A stretch of DNA of 13,084 nt from JAGUXG01 sp043798435 (GTDB lineage Bacteria; UBA9089; UBA9088; JAGUXG01), in assembly GCA_043798435.1 (NCBI GenBank), contig JAZDOR010000214.1:1-13084 (forward strand). The letters are read 5' to 3'. Shown here piece by piece: positions 12,801 to 13,084 of this stretch. Both the position numbers and the translations under genes were made by a program. Under the pieces are notes generated by a model. It had not been told where the DNA came from and did no database searches. It saw only the letters and a list, made by a program, of their open reading frames with translations. The first letter of the stretch is position 1; each line of letters begins with the position of its first letter.

Positions 12801-12806
12801 AATACG

Positions 12807-13084
12807 ATGGAACTAACCAATATCTTGATGAGGTTTGCTGTAGGAGGGGGAGGCTGGGTGCTTATCCTTCTTATCATACTCTCCATTGCCTCTATAGGTG
12901 TGATTATAGAGAAGGCCATCCTTTACTACAGGTTTCAGAGGGAGACAAAGAGGCTCCTGGCTGAGATGAAATTCCATTTAGAGGAAAAGGGGCTGGATGG
13001 AGCAATGGATATTTTGGCTGATACCAAATCTCCGCTTTCTTCTATTATCAAGGCTGGGCTTTCTGCTATCGGCTCAGGGCCAGA
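12807..13084 (+). CDS. MotA/TolQ/ExbB proton-channel family protein (partial, 3' end missing)
   Basis: The first 92 residues are visible. A short N-terminus is followed by one membrane segment (about 17-36: WVLILLIILSIASIGVIIEK). A cytoplasmic stretch follows (YYRFQRETKRLLAEM, then SPLSSIIKAGLSAIGSG), as in ExbB/TolQ before the second membrane helix. With an ExbD-like partner this family converts proton flow into TonB or TolA movement. Adjacency to a TonB-dependent receptor favours ExbB over TolQ, but the family cannot be resolved from this end. The window ends inside the gene. Confidence 0.8.
   Translation, partial: MELTNILMRFAVGGGGWVLILLIILSIASIGVIIEKAILYYRFQRETKRLLAEMKFHLEEKGLDGAMDILADTKSPLSSIIKAGLSAIGSGP

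Noticed and set aside
12722..12919. Minus-strand frame ending in repeated VYSLWFI units
   Set aside because: It is a translation of the TATAGTTTATAG repeat and the antisense of the ExbB-like gene, not a protein.

Overview
The window looks like a chromosomal contig from an uncultured Gram-negative-type bacterium. It is A+T-rich, has a standard ribosomal/RNA polymerase operon, and carries a TonB-dependent outer-membrane receptor next to an ExbB/TolQ-type gene. The density of degenerate, word-like intergenic repeats resembles genomes of candidate-phylum bacteria, but I cannot name the phylum from the sequence alone. Three genes are interrupted by a single-base shift or stop (rpsK, the UbiA-family gene, the TonB receptor). 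Because rpsK is essential, at least some of these are probably assembly or sequencing errors.

Layout. 1-139 is the right end of an ISL3-type insertion sequence. It is followed directly by what looks like only the 3' half of the RNase P RNA gene (about 140-332). On the minus strand are tsaE (tRNA t6A modification) and rsmA (16S rRNA dimethylation). Diverging from tsaE is the operon rpsM-rpsK-rpsD-rpoA-rplQ (1941-4934), with strong back-to-back promoters at 1835-1910. RpoA has an acidic C-terminal tail containing a 19-residue tandem duplication. 4935-5360 holds a decayed IS481-type transposase fragment and two repeats. Then come tRNA-Lys(CTT) on the minus strand and gatC on the plus strand, firing from divergent promoters that share one inverted repeat.

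5931-9305 encodes an ATP-grasp enzyme, a REC/HD-GYP response regulator and a SAM methyltransferase. These are punctuated by three copies of a 139-170 bp element with inverted ends. The element supplies the last codons and the stop codon of both the ATP-grasp protein and the HD-GYP protein. A tandem duplication of about 0.4 kb covers the HD-GYP 3' end, the element and the methyltransferase start, and leaves a pseudogene fragment between the intact genes. 9457-13084 encodes a UbiA-family prenyltransferase (possibly menaquinone, MqnP-like), the TonB-dependent receptor and the start of an ExbB/TolQ proton-channel gene. The last two probably form an outer-membrane uptake system.

The most unusual theme is that almost every intergenic gap carries a different family of degenerate, often self-complementary repeats. 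Several of these have invaded coding ends (tsaE, ATP-grasp, HD-GYP) or interiors (rsmA), and some are flanked by direct duplications of 22-28 bp of the neighbouring gene.
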